This document shows, one piece after another, positions 1 to 8,537 of a stretch of DNA of 64,000 nucleotides. The notes under the pieces were generated by a model that saw only the letters and a program-made list of their open reading frames with translations, had not been told where the DNA came from and searched no databases. The translations under genes and the position numbers were made by a program. The DNA is taken from contig CALFXL010000003.1 in assembly GCA_937958045.1 (NCBI GenBank), positions 1 to 64,000 of the forward strand. The letters run 5' to 3'. Position 1 is the stretch's first letter. Each line of letters begins with the position of its first letter. Source of the DNA: an uncultured Opitutaceae bacterium. Its GTDB lineage: Bacteria; Verrucomicrobiota; Verrucomicrobiia; Opitutales; Opitutaceae.

Positions 1-54
1 AACCCGCAACCGCCTGTTTACAAAACAGGTGCTCTACCGTTGAGCTACGCCGGC
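1..54 (-). tRNA. tRNA-Thr(TGT), 3' part beyond window edge
   Basis: Read on the minus strand, the molecule starts at 54 with a 7-nt acceptor arm GCCGGCG, then TA, a D-stem GCTC/GAGC and an anticodon stem CCTGT/ACAGG enclosing loop TTTGTAA, so the anticodon is TGT (Thr, codon ACA). The T-arm begins at the window edge and the 3' half is cut off. It lies about 110 nt upstream of, and in the same direction as, the start side of tRNA-Lys, so the two are probably one minus-strand tRNA cluster. Confidence 0.9.
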
Positions 55-163
55 AAAAACGTGTACGACACCGGCACGGAGTTGGGTGCGGGGTCAGCCA
101 TCTGTCAGCTGGCAAGTTTGTGAAAAGAACCCCGGCGTGACCGGTTGCCGTGGAGGCGAAATT

Positions 164-238
<75 letters not shown>

Positions 239-328
239 AAAAAACGGAGGGCGAAAAACTCAGATTCCGGACGGGGTTGTCAAATCCTTTTCGGTGGAAA
301 CTTCCGTTTTTGATGTGCGTGCACGCGT

Positions 329-355
329 GAATGTATTCAAATATCGAATACATTC
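329..355. promoter_or_regulatory. Perfect 10-bp inverted repeat in the rpmI leader
   Basis: GAATGTATTC (329-338) and GAATACATTC (346-355) are exact reverse complements separated by the 7-nt AT-rich spacer AAATATC. The element sits about 115 bp upstream of rpmI and 90 bp from the 5' end of the divergent tRNA-Lys. The symmetry is seen directly. It could be a protein-binding operator or an RNA hairpin in the L35/L20 leader, where r-protein autoregulation is known in other bacteria; which of these applies is not decidable here. Confidence 0.5.
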
Positions 356-468
356 GTCTGTTGTGATTCGCGACCCTTCGCGGGGGCGGTGGGGATGCCG
401 GTTGCGCAGGGCTGGAATTTTACCCTTGCCAAGGTGTGCGGTGCCCAGTGTTTTCTCCCGCTCCTCAC

Positions 469-663
469 ATGCAGAAGACCAAAAAGTCCATTGCCAAGCG
501 CTTCAAGTTGTCCGCCTCGGGCAAGCTGGTGCGTCGCACTCCGGGCTTCCGTCACTTGCTGGCCTCGAAGAGCACGAAGTCCAAGCGTCGTGCCTCTCGT
601 GACAAGCTCGTGGCCGAAGGCCATGCGAAGCCCCTGAAGCGAGCTCTGCCGTTCGGCCTCTAA
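469..663 (+). CDS. rpmI: 50S ribosomal protein L35
   Basis: This encodes the 64-residue, very basic large-subunit protein bL35. The start MQKTKKSIAKRFK and the run KLVRRTPGFRHLL are typical of the family, and the length is normal. The ATG at 469 was preferred over in-frame codons further upstream because it gives the exact family N-terminus. It is followed 83 bp later by rplT, the usual partner. The infC gene, which normally precedes rpmI, is absent; the upstream neighbours are two tRNA genes on the other strand. Identification is secure. Confidence 0.97.
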   Translation: MQKTKKSIAKRFKLSASGKLVRRTPGFRHLLASKSTKSKRRASRDKLVAEGHAKPLKRALPFGL

Positions 664-746
664 TCCGCTATACGGCAAACCGATAACCGCCCAGCCGGGT
701 GAATCCTAACGAGACGACCCGGCGGCCCAAAAATACCTAAACTAAC

Positions 747-1130
747 ATGCCTCGTGCCACAAACTCCCCCGCGTCGCGCAAGCGTCGCAAAAAAGTGCTG
801 AAGTACGCCAAGGGCTACTTCGGTAATAAATCGAAGCTGTTCCGCTACGCCAAAGAAGCGGTCCAGCACGCCTGGCAGTACGCCTACGCGGCCCGCCGCA
901 AGAAGAAGGGCGATTTCCGCGCCCTCTGGATCGTGCGTCTCAATGCCGCCTGCCGCAACGCCGGCATCAGCTACAGCCGCTTCATCGAAGGCCTCAAGGC
1001 CGCCAATATCGGTCTCGACCGCAAGGTCCTTTCCGACATCGCCATCCGCGATGAGGTCGCCTTTAATGCTCTGGTCAAGAAAGCCCAGGACGCGTTGAAG
1101 AACAAGGCCGCCGCCGCGCAGAAGGCCTAA
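747..1130 (+). CDS. rplT: 50S ribosomal protein L20
   Basis: This encodes bL20, a 127-residue 23S-rRNA-binding protein needed early in large-subunit assembly. The start MPRATNSPASRKRRKKVLK, the segment AKGYFGNKSKLFRYAKEAV and the C-terminal globular part with YSRFIEGLKAANI are all family hallmarks. It forms an rpmI-rplT pair and is followed by two hairpins (1142-1196) that probably end the transcript. The C-terminal Ala/Lys tail is slightly longer than usual. Confidence 0.97.
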   Translation: MPRATNSPASRKRRKKVLKYAKGYFGNKSKLFRYAKEAVQHAWQYAYAARRKKKGDFRALWIVRLNAACRNAGISYSRFIEGLKAANIGLDRKVLSDIAIRDEVAFNALVKKAQDALKNKAAAAQKA

Positions 1131-1141
1131 CTCTTAATAAC

Positions 1142-1200
1142 GCGAGCCTAGCGGGCTCGCCCCAAGAAAACCGCACGCCGTCACGGCGTGCGGTTTATCT
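1142..1200 (+). terminator. Two tandem hairpins after rplT
   Basis: The first hairpin has 7-bp arms GCGAGCC/GGCTCGC (1142-1160). The second is a perfect 13-bp stem (1168-1180 with 1184-1196) around a TCA loop, with an A-run before it and TTT-ATCT after it. It probably terminates rpmI-rplT, in part bidirectionally. The T-tract is short. Confidence 0.7.
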
Positions 1201-1285
1201 CCCGAGGACGGGCCTCCACGAGGTTCGTCCTTTTTGTTTTCCCGGCTCGACGCCGCCCCCTCCGCTGCCGCTTCCTTTCTTTTTC

Positions 1286-2329
1286 ATGCAAGACCAACTC
1301 TCCGCTCTTCTGGCCAAGGCCCAGTCCGAGTTTCCCTCGTTGAAAACGCGTCCCGAATTCGAAGCCGCCAAGGCCCGTTTCGTCGGTCCCAATGGCGAGC
1401 TCACCGGCCTCATGAAGCAGATGGGCTCCGTGCCGAAAGAGCAGAAACCGGCGCTGGGTAAACTCATCAACGAAGCCAAGGCGCAACTCCAAGCGCACAT
1501 CGACGCCACGCTGCGTCGCATCGAAGCCGCCGAACTCCAGGCGCAACTTGGCCCCGCGATCGATCCGTCGTTGCCGTCGCCCGATCCTGATTTTGGCACC
1601 TATCATCCGCTCACTCTCGTCCGCGAGGAGATGTGCCGCATCCTCCGCAAAGTCGGCTTCACCGTTGTCGAAGGCCCGGAGGTCGAGACCGAGTACTATT
1701 GTTTCGACGCGCTCAACACGCCCGCCGATCACCCGGCGCGCGATGCGCAGGATACGTTTTATCTCCCGACGAACGCGCGCTTCGGAAACATCTCCAAAAA
1801 AACGCCCGACGAAAAATACCTGCTCCGCACGCACACGTCGTCGGTGCAGATTCGCACGATGCTCAAAGGCGAACCGCCTATCCGCATCGTTTCGCCGGGC
1901 CGCGTGTATCGTCGTGATACGACCGACGCCACGCACTCCGCCAATTTCCATCAGCTCGAGTGTCTCTACGTGGACAAGAATGTCACCGTGCGCGACCTGA
2001 AGGCGCTCCTCGATTACATCTTCGCGTCGCTCCTCGGCAAAGAAACTAAGACCCGCTTCCGCACGCACTACTTCGGCTACACCGAGCCGAGCTTCGAAGT
2101 GGATCTCAGCGCGAAGCACCTCCCCAAGGTGAACAAGGAGTGGATCGAAATCGGCGGCTGCGGCATGGTCGATCCCACCGTGTTTGCCGACGTCGGCTAC
2201 GATCCCGAAGTCTGGACAGGTTACGCGTTTGGCATGGGACTCGAGCGCCTCGCGATGCTGCTCTACGGCATCGATGACATCCGCTATTTCTACCAAAACG
2301 ACCTCCGCTTCCTCCGCCAATTTGCCTGA
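1286..2329 (+). CDS. pheS: Phenylalanine--tRNA ligase alpha subunit
   Basis: This is the catalytic subunit of the alpha2-beta2 PheRS, which charges tRNA-Phe with phenylalanine in the cytoplasm. Its 347 residues are of normal length. The first ~90 residues form the tRNA-binding helical arm and the rest the class II core: motif 2 region around NFHQLECLYVDKN and motif 3 as GMGLERLAMLLYGIDDIRY near the C-terminus. The ATG at 1286 opens the canonical N-terminus (MQDQLSALLAKAQ). pheT follows after a 90-bp gap that holds a dispersed CACAGAG-type repeat, so the pair may still be cotranscribed. Confidence 0.96.
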   Translation: MQDQLSALLAKAQSEFPSLKTRPEFEAAKARFVGPNGELTGLMKQMGSVPKEQKPALGKLINEAKAQLQAHIDATLRRIEAAELQAQLGPAIDPSLPSPDPDFGTYHPLTLVREEMCRILRKVGFTVVEGPEVETEYYCFDALNTPADHPARDAQDTFYLPTNARFGNISKKTPDEKYLLRTHTSSVQIRTMLKGEPPIRIVSPGRVYRRDTTDATHSANFHQLECLYVDKNVTVRDLKALLDYIFASLLGKETKTRFRTHYFGYTEPSFEVDLSAKHLPKVNKEWIEIGGCGMVDPTVFADVGYDPEVWTGYAFGMGLERLAMLLYGIDDIRYFYQNDLRFLRQFA

Positions 2330-2335
2330 GTTTTT

Positions 2336-2413
2336 AGTCACAGCGACACACAGAGCGCGCAGAGTTAAGCCCCTCTGATTTTGCCTCTGTGATCTCCGTG
2401 CTTCCGTGGTTCA
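2336..2413. repeat. CACAGAG-type inverted-repeat element, copy A
   Basis: The left part (about 2338-2365, CACAGCGACACACAGAG) and the right part (about 2386-2413, ending CTTCCGTGGTTC) are decayed reverse complements of each other. Together they match the plan CCACAGAG...CTCTGTGG that recurs elsewhere in the window. The element fills the pheS-pheT gap. Confidence 0.6.
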
Positions 2414-2419
2414 ATTCAC

Positions 2420-4885
2420 ATGAAAATTTCCCTCAACTGGCTCCAAGACTACATCGATCTCTCCGGCATCAGCGCCGATGAGATTTGCCGCGCGATCACG
2501 CTCCTCGGCTTCGAAGTCGAGCAGGTTATCCGCACCGGCGCACCCGAGCTCAAAAACGTCGTCGTCGGCGAAATCCTCACGCGCGGCAAACACCCCAACG
2601 CCGACAAACTCTCCGTTTGCACGGTCGATGTCGGTCCCGAGCATGGCGGCGTGCGCACGATCGTTTGCGGCGCGCCCAACTGCGATGCCGGCAACCGCGT
2701 TCCCGTCGCGCTTCCCGGCGCGATCATGCCCGGCAATTTCGAAATCAAACTCTCCAAAATCCGCGGCCAGGAATCGCAGGGAATGATGTGCTCCGCGAAG
2801 GAGCTCACGATTTCCGACGAAGCGCAGGGCTTGCTCATCCTCGCGGACCGCCCCGCGATCGGTACGCCGATCAATCAAGTGCTGCCACCCGGCGACACGG
2901 TTTTGGATATCGAGATCACGCCCAATCGCCCCGACTGCCTCAGCCACATCGGCATCGCGCGCGAATTGTCCGCGTGGTTCAAAAAGGAGCTCCGCTATCC
3001 CGCGGTAAAATTCGAGCCCGCGCACGCGACCGAGGCGCGCCCGGATTTGTTGAAATCGGTTCGCGTGACCGCCCCGGAAGAATGCCCGCTGTACACGGCG
3101 ACCGTGATCACCGGTGTGAAAATCGCACCGAGTCCCGCCTGGCTGCAGGAACGTCTTCGCGCGATCGGTCAGCGCCCGATCAACAACGTCGTCGATATCT
3201 CCAACTACGTGCTCCACGAGTACGGCCAGCCGACGCATGCGTTTGACGCCAAGAAAATCGGCGGCTCCGAAATCATCGTTCGTCTCGCCGCGGAGAGCGA
3301 AAAGATCGTCACGCTCGATGGCAAGGAACGCACGCTTGCGTCGAACATGCTCGTGATCGCCGATGCTCAAAAATCGCTTGTCGTCGCGGGTGTGATGGGC
3401 GGCGAAAACTCCGGTGTGGACGACACCACGACCGACCTCGTGCTCGAGGTCGCGTACTTCAAGCGCCAGTCCGTCCGTGCGACTTCCCGCAAGCTCGGCC
3501 TTTCGTCCGATTCGTCGTATCGCTACGAACGCGGCGTCGATCCGCACTCGCTCGAAGAAGCCGGTCGTCGTGCGATCGATCTTATTCTCGAAATCGCCGG
3601 CGGCAAAGTGGCCGGCTTTACGCAACGCATCGGCGCCGATGTCCCGTGGCAGCGCGAGATCGTGGTCACACCTGGCTTCATCAACGAAAAACTCGGCTTC
3701 ACAATTCCCGAGGCCGACATGAAAGCCGCGTTCGAAGCGCTCGAGCTCACGATCGTGCGCGAAGAACCGACCGAATCGCGTGGTCCCGCATGGACGGTTT
3801 CCATCCCGAGCTGGCGCGACGATCTCGATCGTCCGATCGACCTCGTTGAAGAGGTGCTGCGCGTTTACGGCACGGAAAAAATTCCCGCGAGTCGCGTGCT
3901 CGCGCCGGGCCTCGTCGGCGATGACGACGCGGTTGTGGTGTTTAATCGCCGCGTCGCCGATGCGCTTGTGGGCCAGCGTTTCCACGAATGCGTCAATTAC
4001 ACGCTGCGCTCTGTGCGCGAACTTCAGGCCGCGGCGACGCCGGAGACGCTCAGCTCGCTCGCGCTGGCCAATCCTTTTGTCGAAGACCAATCGCACCTGC
4101 GTCCGACGCTCGTCACCGGTTTGCTCGATACGTTGAAACTCAACCAATCGCGCGGTGTCGCGGCGTCGCGTTTGTTCGAGACGGGCCGCATCTTTCTCGA
4201 GCGCGGTGATCAGCTCGTCGAGTGCGTCGCGGTCGCTTTTGTGATCGCGGAAAACGCCGATAAACGTTCCTGGCTCAAACGCGAGCTGGCCGATTTCTAC
4301 ACCGCGAAAAATCTCGTCGGTACGCTCGCCGCGGCCGCAGGTATCGATCTCTCGCGCCAGCCGCTCGTCGCCGTCAACGACATCAATGCCTTCGGCTGGC
4401 AAGCGGGCCACTCCGCCTTGGCGGGCGATATCAAATACGGTTGGACCACACGCTTCGGTTTGCTCGATCTGGCCGCCGTCAAAGCCGCGGGTGTCGAAGG
4501 CAAAGTGTACGCCGGCCAGTTCGCGATCTTGCCGGAAAAACTCACCTCCGCGGAAACGCGTCGTCGTTATCAGCCGTTCAGCCTTTTCCCCGCCGCGTTG
4601 CGCGACCTTGCGCTTGTGGTCGATGAGGCGCTGCCGGCTGCCGACGTCCAGAAAACGCTCGCGAAGATAGCCCGCGCGGCGGTTGGCAACGCGTTCGCGC
4701 TCGAAGGCGTGGGCGTGTTCGACGTTTATCGCGGCAAGGGCCTGCCCGAAGGAAAGAAGAGTCTCGCATTCTCCTTCACCTTCCGCGCCGCCGATCGCAC
4801 GTTGACCGACGACGAAGTGAACGCCGTCTTCAACAAAATCCAGGACGAGCTCACCAAATCCACGCCTTACCAGATCCGGAAATAA
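2420..4885 (+). CDS. pheT: Phenylalanine--tRNA ligase beta subunit
   Basis: This is the large structural and editing subunit of PheRS (821 residues, full bacterial length). Domains in order are an N-terminal lobe, an EMAP-type tRNA-binding OB fold (about 40-150, with GKHPNADKLSVCTVDVG), the B3/B4 editing domain (about 210-390), B5 (about 405-480), the catalytic-like core (about 490-700) and a C-terminal ferredoxin-like anticodon-binding domain (about 725-820, FPAALRDLALVVDE). The start at 2420 gives the expected MKISLNWLQDYIDL. It partners the upstream pheS. Nothing is missing or unusual. Confidence 0.96.
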   Translation: MKISLNWLQDYIDLSGISADEICRAITLLGFEVEQVIRTGAPELKNVVVGEILTRGKHPNADKLSVCTVDVGPEHGGVRTIVCGAPNCDAGNRVPVALPGAIMPGNFEIKLSKIRGQESQGMMCSAKELTISDEAQGLLILADRPAIGTPINQVLPPGDTVLDIEITPNRPDCLSHIGIARELSAWFKKELRYPAVKFEPAHATEARPDLLKSVRVTAPEECPLYTATVITGVKIAPSPAWLQERLRAIGQRPINNVVDISNYVLHEYGQPTHAFDAKKIGGSEIIVRLAAESEKIVTLDGKERTLASNMLVIADAQKSLVVAGVMGGENSGVDDTTTDLVLEVAYFKRQSVRATSRKLGLSSDSSYRYERGVDPHSLEEAGRRAIDLILEIAGGKVAGFTQRIGADVPWQREIVVTPGFINEKLGFTIPEADMKAAFEALELTIVREEPTESRGPAWTVSIPSWRDDLDRPIDLVEEVLRVYGTEKIPASRVLAPGLVGDDDAVVVFNRRVADALVGQRFHECVNYTLRSVRELQAAATPETLSSLALANPFVEDQSHLRPTLVTGLLDTLKLNQSRGVAASRLFETGRIFLERGDQLVECVAVAFVIAENADKRSWLKRELADFYTAKNLVGTLAAAAGIDLSRQPLVAVNDINAFGWQAGHSALAGDIKYGWTTRFGLLDLAAVKAAGVEGKVYAGQFAILPEKLTSAETRRRYQPFSLFPAALRDLALVVDEALPAADVQKTLAKIARAAVGNAFALEGVGVFDVYRGKGLPEGKKSLAFSFTFRAADRTLTDDEVNAVFNKIQDELTKSTPYQIRK

Positions 4886-4890
4886 TTTTT

Positions 4891-4962
4891 AACCACAGAG
4901 ACACAGAGCTCACAGAGAGTCGGAAGGATTGTTCTCTCAGCCCTCTGTGCCTCGGTCGTTAG
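4891..4962. repeat. CACAGAG-type inverted-repeat element, copy B
   Basis: The left arm is AACCACAGAGACACAGAG (4891-4908) followed by CACAGAGAG, and the right arm is CCCTCTGTGCCTCGGTCGTT (4941-4960). The arms are imperfect reverse complements. The element occupies the pheT-gatC gap and resembles the copies at 2336 and 46949. Confidence 0.65.
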
Positions 4963-4979
4963 ACAAACCCCCGCTGAAT

Positions 4980-5270
4980 ATGTCCGCGCCATCCGACCTC
5001 AACATCGACCACATCGCCACGCTCGCGCGCATCGAACTCACGCCCGAGGAAAAAACGAAATTCGCGGCGCAGCTCGGCGACGTGCTCGGCCACATCGAGC
5101 AGCTCAAGAAGATCGATGTCACCGGCGTCGAGCCGACCGCGCATGGTTTCCCGATCTACAACGTCTGGGCCGACGATATCCCGCAGCCGGGACTTCCCGT
5201 GGAGGTCGCGCTGAAAAACGCTCCGGCTCAGCGCAACAACATGGTTGTCGTTCCCAAGGTCGTCGAATGA
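4980..5270 (+). CDS. gatC: Asp/Glu-tRNA amidotransferase subunit C
   Basis: This is the small scaffold subunit of the GatCAB amidotransferase, which converts Glu-tRNA(Gln) and Asp-tRNA(Asn) to the amidated forms; GatC stabilises GatA and wraps the GatA-GatB interface. The 96 residues show the family signature: DHIATLARIELTPEEKTKF near the start, LGDVLGHIEQLKKIDVTGVEP, and the C-terminal LKNAPAQRNNMVVVPKVVE. The ATG at 4980 matches the family start; an in-frame upstream start at 4929 would lie inside the preceding repeat. gatA follows 98 bp later. Confidence 0.95.
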   Translation: MSAPSDLNIDHIATLARIELTPEEKTKFAAQLGDVLGHIEQLKKIDVTGVEPTAHGFPIYNVWADDIPQPGLPVEVALKNAPAQRNNMVVVPKVVE

Positions 5271-5368
5271 TGACGCCGCGCAGCGACGATCAACAGCGTT
5301 CGCAAACGCCGGATCTTCGCACGCGCGGTTTAATTTAGCCGTTCACTCACCGCTACTCATTCTTCTCC

Positions 5369-6835
5369 GTGTCCTCCGAACTCATTTACCAGCCCATCTC
5401 CCAACTCGCCGAGCAGCTTGCGTCGACAAAGATTTCGTCGGTCGAGCTCACGCAGGCGGTCATCGCGCGCACGAAAGCAGTCGATTCTCAGGTGAAAGCG
5501 TTCAACTCGTTCGACGAGGCCGACGCGCTCGCGCAAGCCCGTGCCTCCGACGAACGCCGCGCCGCCGGGCAGGCGAGGGGACCGCTCGATGGCATTCCGA
5601 TCGGGCTCAAGGATGTCATCGCCGTCGAAGGCCAGCCGCTCACCGCGTCGTCGAAGATGCTCGCGAACTTCGTTTCGCCGTACGATGCGACCGTGACGAA
5701 AAAACTGAAAAACGCGGGAGCCGTTTGTTGGGGTCGTCTCAACCTCGACGAGTTCGCGATGGGCTCGTCCACGGAAAACTCGGCGTTTCACACCACGTCG
5801 AATCCATACGATCTGGAATGCGTGCCTGGCGGAAGTTCGGGCGGCAGCGCGGCCGCACTCGCCGCGGGTGAAGCGATCGCCACGCTCGGATCGGATACGG
5901 GCGGTTCCATTCGTCAGCCTGCCGCGCTCTGCAATGTAGTCGGCCTCAAGCCCACGTACGGCCTCGTGTCGCGTTATGGATTGATCGCGTTTGCCTCGTC
6001 GCTCGATCAGATCGGTCCGTTCACGCGCACGGTGGAAGACGCCGCGATCACGCTTGGCGTCATCGCGGGACACGATCCGCTCGATTCGACTTCGTTCAAA
6101 GCGGACATCCCCGATTATCGCGCCGAACTTTCGAAGCGCAAAGGCCCGTGGAAGCTCGGCATTCCCAAAGAGTATTTTGGCGAAGGTCTCGATCCGGAAG
6201 TCGCTGCCGCCGTCGAAGCCGCGATCGATTTCTACAAGAAACAAGGCTGCGAGATTAAGCCCGTCTCACTCCCGCACACGGAGTACGGCGTGGGTGTTTA
6301 TTACATCATCGCGACGGCCGAGTGTTCGTCGAATCTCAGTCGTTACGACGGCGTGCGCTACGGACATCGCACCGCGAATCCGAAAGACATCAACGAGCTC
6401 TATTTCAAATCGCGCGCCGAAGGTTTCGGAGCGGAAGTGAAACGCCGCATCATCCTCGGCACCTACGTGCTGAGCTCGGGTTATTATGACGCGTATTATC
6501 TGCGCGCGCAGAAAGTTCGCACGCTCATCCGTCAGGACTTCCTCAAGGCGTATGAGGAAGTGGATGCGATTCTCACGCCCACGACACCGACGCCTGCCTT
6601 CAAGAAAGGCGAAAAAGCCGCCAACCCGCTCGCGATGTATTTGAGCGACATCTACACGATCGGCGTGAACCTCGCGGGCCTGCCTGGTTTGAGCATCCCG
6701 TGTGGTTTCTCGAAGAGCGGCCTGCCGATCGGCCTGCAACTCATCGGCCAACCCTTTAAAGAAGCCGACCTCCTCGCCATCGCCCACACCTACGACCGCG
6801 CCCACGACTGGGCCTCGCGTCATCCCAATCTCTAA
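5369..6835 (+). CDS. gatA: Asp/Glu-tRNA amidotransferase subunit A
   Basis: This is the glutaminase/amidase subunit of GatCAB, which frees ammonia from glutamine for the GatB kinase-transamidase site. The 488 residues carry the amidase signature with the Ser-cisSer-Lys triad: Lys81 in GIPIGLKDVIAVEG, Ser156 in GGSSGGSAAALAAG and nucleophile Ser180 in GSDTGGSIRQPA. The spacing is that of characterised GatA proteins. The start codon is GTG at 5369 and gives the usual short lead. Position between gatC and gatB confirms the complex. Confidence 0.97.
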   Translation: MSSELIYQPISQLAEQLASTKISSVELTQAVIARTKAVDSQVKAFNSFDEADALAQARASDERRAAGQARGPLDGIPIGLKDVIAVEGQPLTASSKMLANFVSPYDATVTKKLKNAGAVCWGRLNLDEFAMGSSTENSAFHTTSNPYDLECVPGGSSGGSAAALAAGEAIATLGSDTGGSIRQPAALCNVVGLKPTYGLVSRYGLIAFASSLDQIGPFTRTVEDAAITLGVIAGHDPLDSTSFKADIPDYRAELSKRKGPWKLGIPKEYFGEGLDPEVAAAVEAAIDFYKKQGCEIKPVSLPHTEYGVGVYYIIATAECSSNLSRYDGVRYGHRTANPKDINELYFKSRAEGFGAEVKRRIILGTYVLSSGYYDAYYLRAQKVRTLIRQDFLKAYEEVDAILTPTTPTPAFKKGEKAANPLAMYLSDIYTIGVNLAGLPGLSIPCGFSKSGLPIGLQLIGQPFKEADLLAIAHTYDRAHDWASRHPNL

Positions 6836-6844
6836 AATCAAAGG

Positions 6845-6953
6845 AGTAGTTGGTGGTTAGGCATTGGTAGTTGGTCCAAGCCGCTCTTTTCGTGAACCAG
6901 CTCACATCCGCGTTCCTCCGCCACCAACTACTGATTACCAACTACAAACTACC
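6845..6953. repeat. Inverted repeat built of TAGTTGGT units
   Basis: The left arm (6845-6877) contains AGTAGTTGGTGGTTAG and GGTAGTTGGT. The right arm (6922-6953) contains ACCAACTACTGATTACC, AACTAC and AACTACC. The arms are reverse complements with a few differences and are separated by about 45 nt. The element fills the gatA-gatB gap, where a stem-loop in the mRNA is possible. Confidence 0.6.
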
Positions 6954-6975
6954 GCAGCAGCCTTTTGTTCGTCCC

Positions 6976-8433
6976 ATGAAATACGAAGCCGTCATCGGTC
7001 TTGAAGTTCACGTCCAGATCAAGACCCGGTCGAAGATGTTCACCCGCGTCGCCGCCGGTTACGGTCACGACGAAAATACGCTGACGGATCCCGTCGTCCT
7101 CGCGCTGCCGGGCGTGCTGCCCGTCATGAACAAAGCCGCGCTCGACGCCATCATCAAAGCCGGCCTCATGCTCGGCTGCGAGATCGCGCCCGTGTGCAAA
7201 TGGGACCGCAAAAACTATTTCTATCCCGATTCGCCCAAAAACTATCAGATCTCTCAATACGACCAGCCCATCTGCATCGGCGGTGCGGTCGAGATCGAGT
7301 TGCCCGGTCCGTCGCGCAACATCATGGGCGAGCACAAAAAGATCCCGCTCACGCGCATCCACCTCGAAGAAGACGTCGGCAAGCTGAACCATTTCGCGAA
7401 CGATTCGCTCGTGGATTACAACCGCGCCGGCACGCCTTTGATGGAGATTGTATCCGAACCGGCAATACACTCCGCCGAGGAAGCGTATGCTTATCTCACC
7501 TCGCTGCGTCAGACCATGATCTATGGCGGCATCTCCGACTGCGACATGGAGAAGGGCCAGATGCGTTGCGATGCCAATATCTCCATTCGTCCCGTCGGTT
7601 CGACGGCGCTTGGCACCAAGGTGGAGTTGAAAAACCTCAACTCGATTTCCTTCGTGAAGGCCGGCATCGAGCACGAAATCAAGCGCCAGATCGCCGTCCT
7701 CGAAAGCGGCGGTACAATCGTGCAGGAAACGCGCGATTACGATGGACAGACCGGCGCGTCGCAGTCGCTGCGCACGAAAGAAATGGCGCATGATTACCGC
7801 TATTTCCCGGATCCCGATTTGATGCCCGTCAAAGTGGACGCCGAGTGGAAGGCGCGCATCCAGGCCGAGATTCCCGAACTGCCGTTCGACAAGCAGCGCC
7901 GTTTCCAGGAACAACTCGGCGTGCCCTACACGATTACCTCGGTGCTCGTGCCCGATCGCGAACTCAGTGACTTTTTTGAAGAAGCGGCCAATCTCGCCGG
8001 TCCTGGAAAAGCGCAGGCGGTGGGCAACTGGATCGTGAACGATCTGTTGCGCGAACTCGGTGCGGCGAAGATCGCGCTCGCCGATTCCAAAGTGAAACCG
8101 GCGCACATCGCCGCGCTCGTGAAACTCATCGATGCGGGCACCGTGCTCACCGCGGCCGCGCGCGAAGTTTTTTCCGAGATGTTTGCCACGGGCGATCAAC
8201 CCGACGCCATCGCCGAACGCAAAGGACTCAAAGCCGCGCCGACCGACGCCGGCGAACTCGAGCAGTGGTGCCGCGATGCGATCGCCGGCAATGCGAAGGC
8301 GCTCGCGGAGTTCAAGGGCGGCAAGGACAGCGCCATCAATGCGTTCAAGGGCCCGGTCATGAAGGCCGCCAAAGGCAAAGCGAATCCGAAGGCCGTGGAC
8401 GAGATGCTGCGCAAGCTTCTCGCGTCGATGTGA
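6976..8433 (+). CDS. gatB: Asp/Glu-tRNA amidotransferase subunit B
   Basis: This is the tRNA-binding kinase/transamidase subunit of GatCAB. The 485 residues show the cradle-domain start MKYEAVIGLEVHVQIKTRSK, the segment FYPDSPKNYQISQYDQPI, the signature LMEIVSEPAIHSAEEAYAYL, and the C-terminal helical and YqeY-like tail (about 330-485). The ATG at 6976 was chosen because it gives the canonical N-terminus; the reading frame extends upstream through the preceding repeat without homology. It completes a gatC-gatA-gatB set. Confidence 0.97.
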   Translation: MKYEAVIGLEVHVQIKTRSKMFTRVAAGYGHDENTLTDPVVLALPGVLPVMNKAALDAIIKAGLMLGCEIAPVCKWDRKNYFYPDSPKNYQISQYDQPICIGGAVEIELPGPSRNIMGEHKKIPLTRIHLEEDVGKLNHFANDSLVDYNRAGTPLMEIVSEPAIHSAEEAYAYLTSLRQTMIYGGISDCDMEKGQMRCDANISIRPVGSTALGTKVELKNLNSISFVKAGIEHEIKRQIAVLESGGTIVQETRDYDGQTGASQSLRTKEMAHDYRYFPDPDLMPVKVDAEWKARIQAEIPELPFDKQRRFQEQLGVPYTITSVLVPDRELSDFFEEAANLAGPGKAQAVGNWIVNDLLRELGAAKIALADSKVKPAHIAALVKLIDAGTVLTAAAREVFSEMFATGDQPDAIAERKGLKAAPTDAGELEQWCRDAIAGNAKALAEFKGGKDSAINAFKGPVMKAAKGKANPKAVDEMLRKLLASM

Positions 8434-8537
8434 TCGCGCGCTGAAGCCACGAGAACATCTCTTCGGCGAACGAACGACGCTGCGCTAAATGCAGTTTCCG
8501 CCGTTGAGCGTGCTCCGTTTTTCTCGCCGACATTTTT

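Noticed and set aside
2411..4411. A 666-codon open frame on the minus strand opposite pheT
   Set aside because: It is a shadow of pheT in GC-rich DNA; its translation is Arg/Glu/Asp-rich with no recognisable domain, and pheT is certain.
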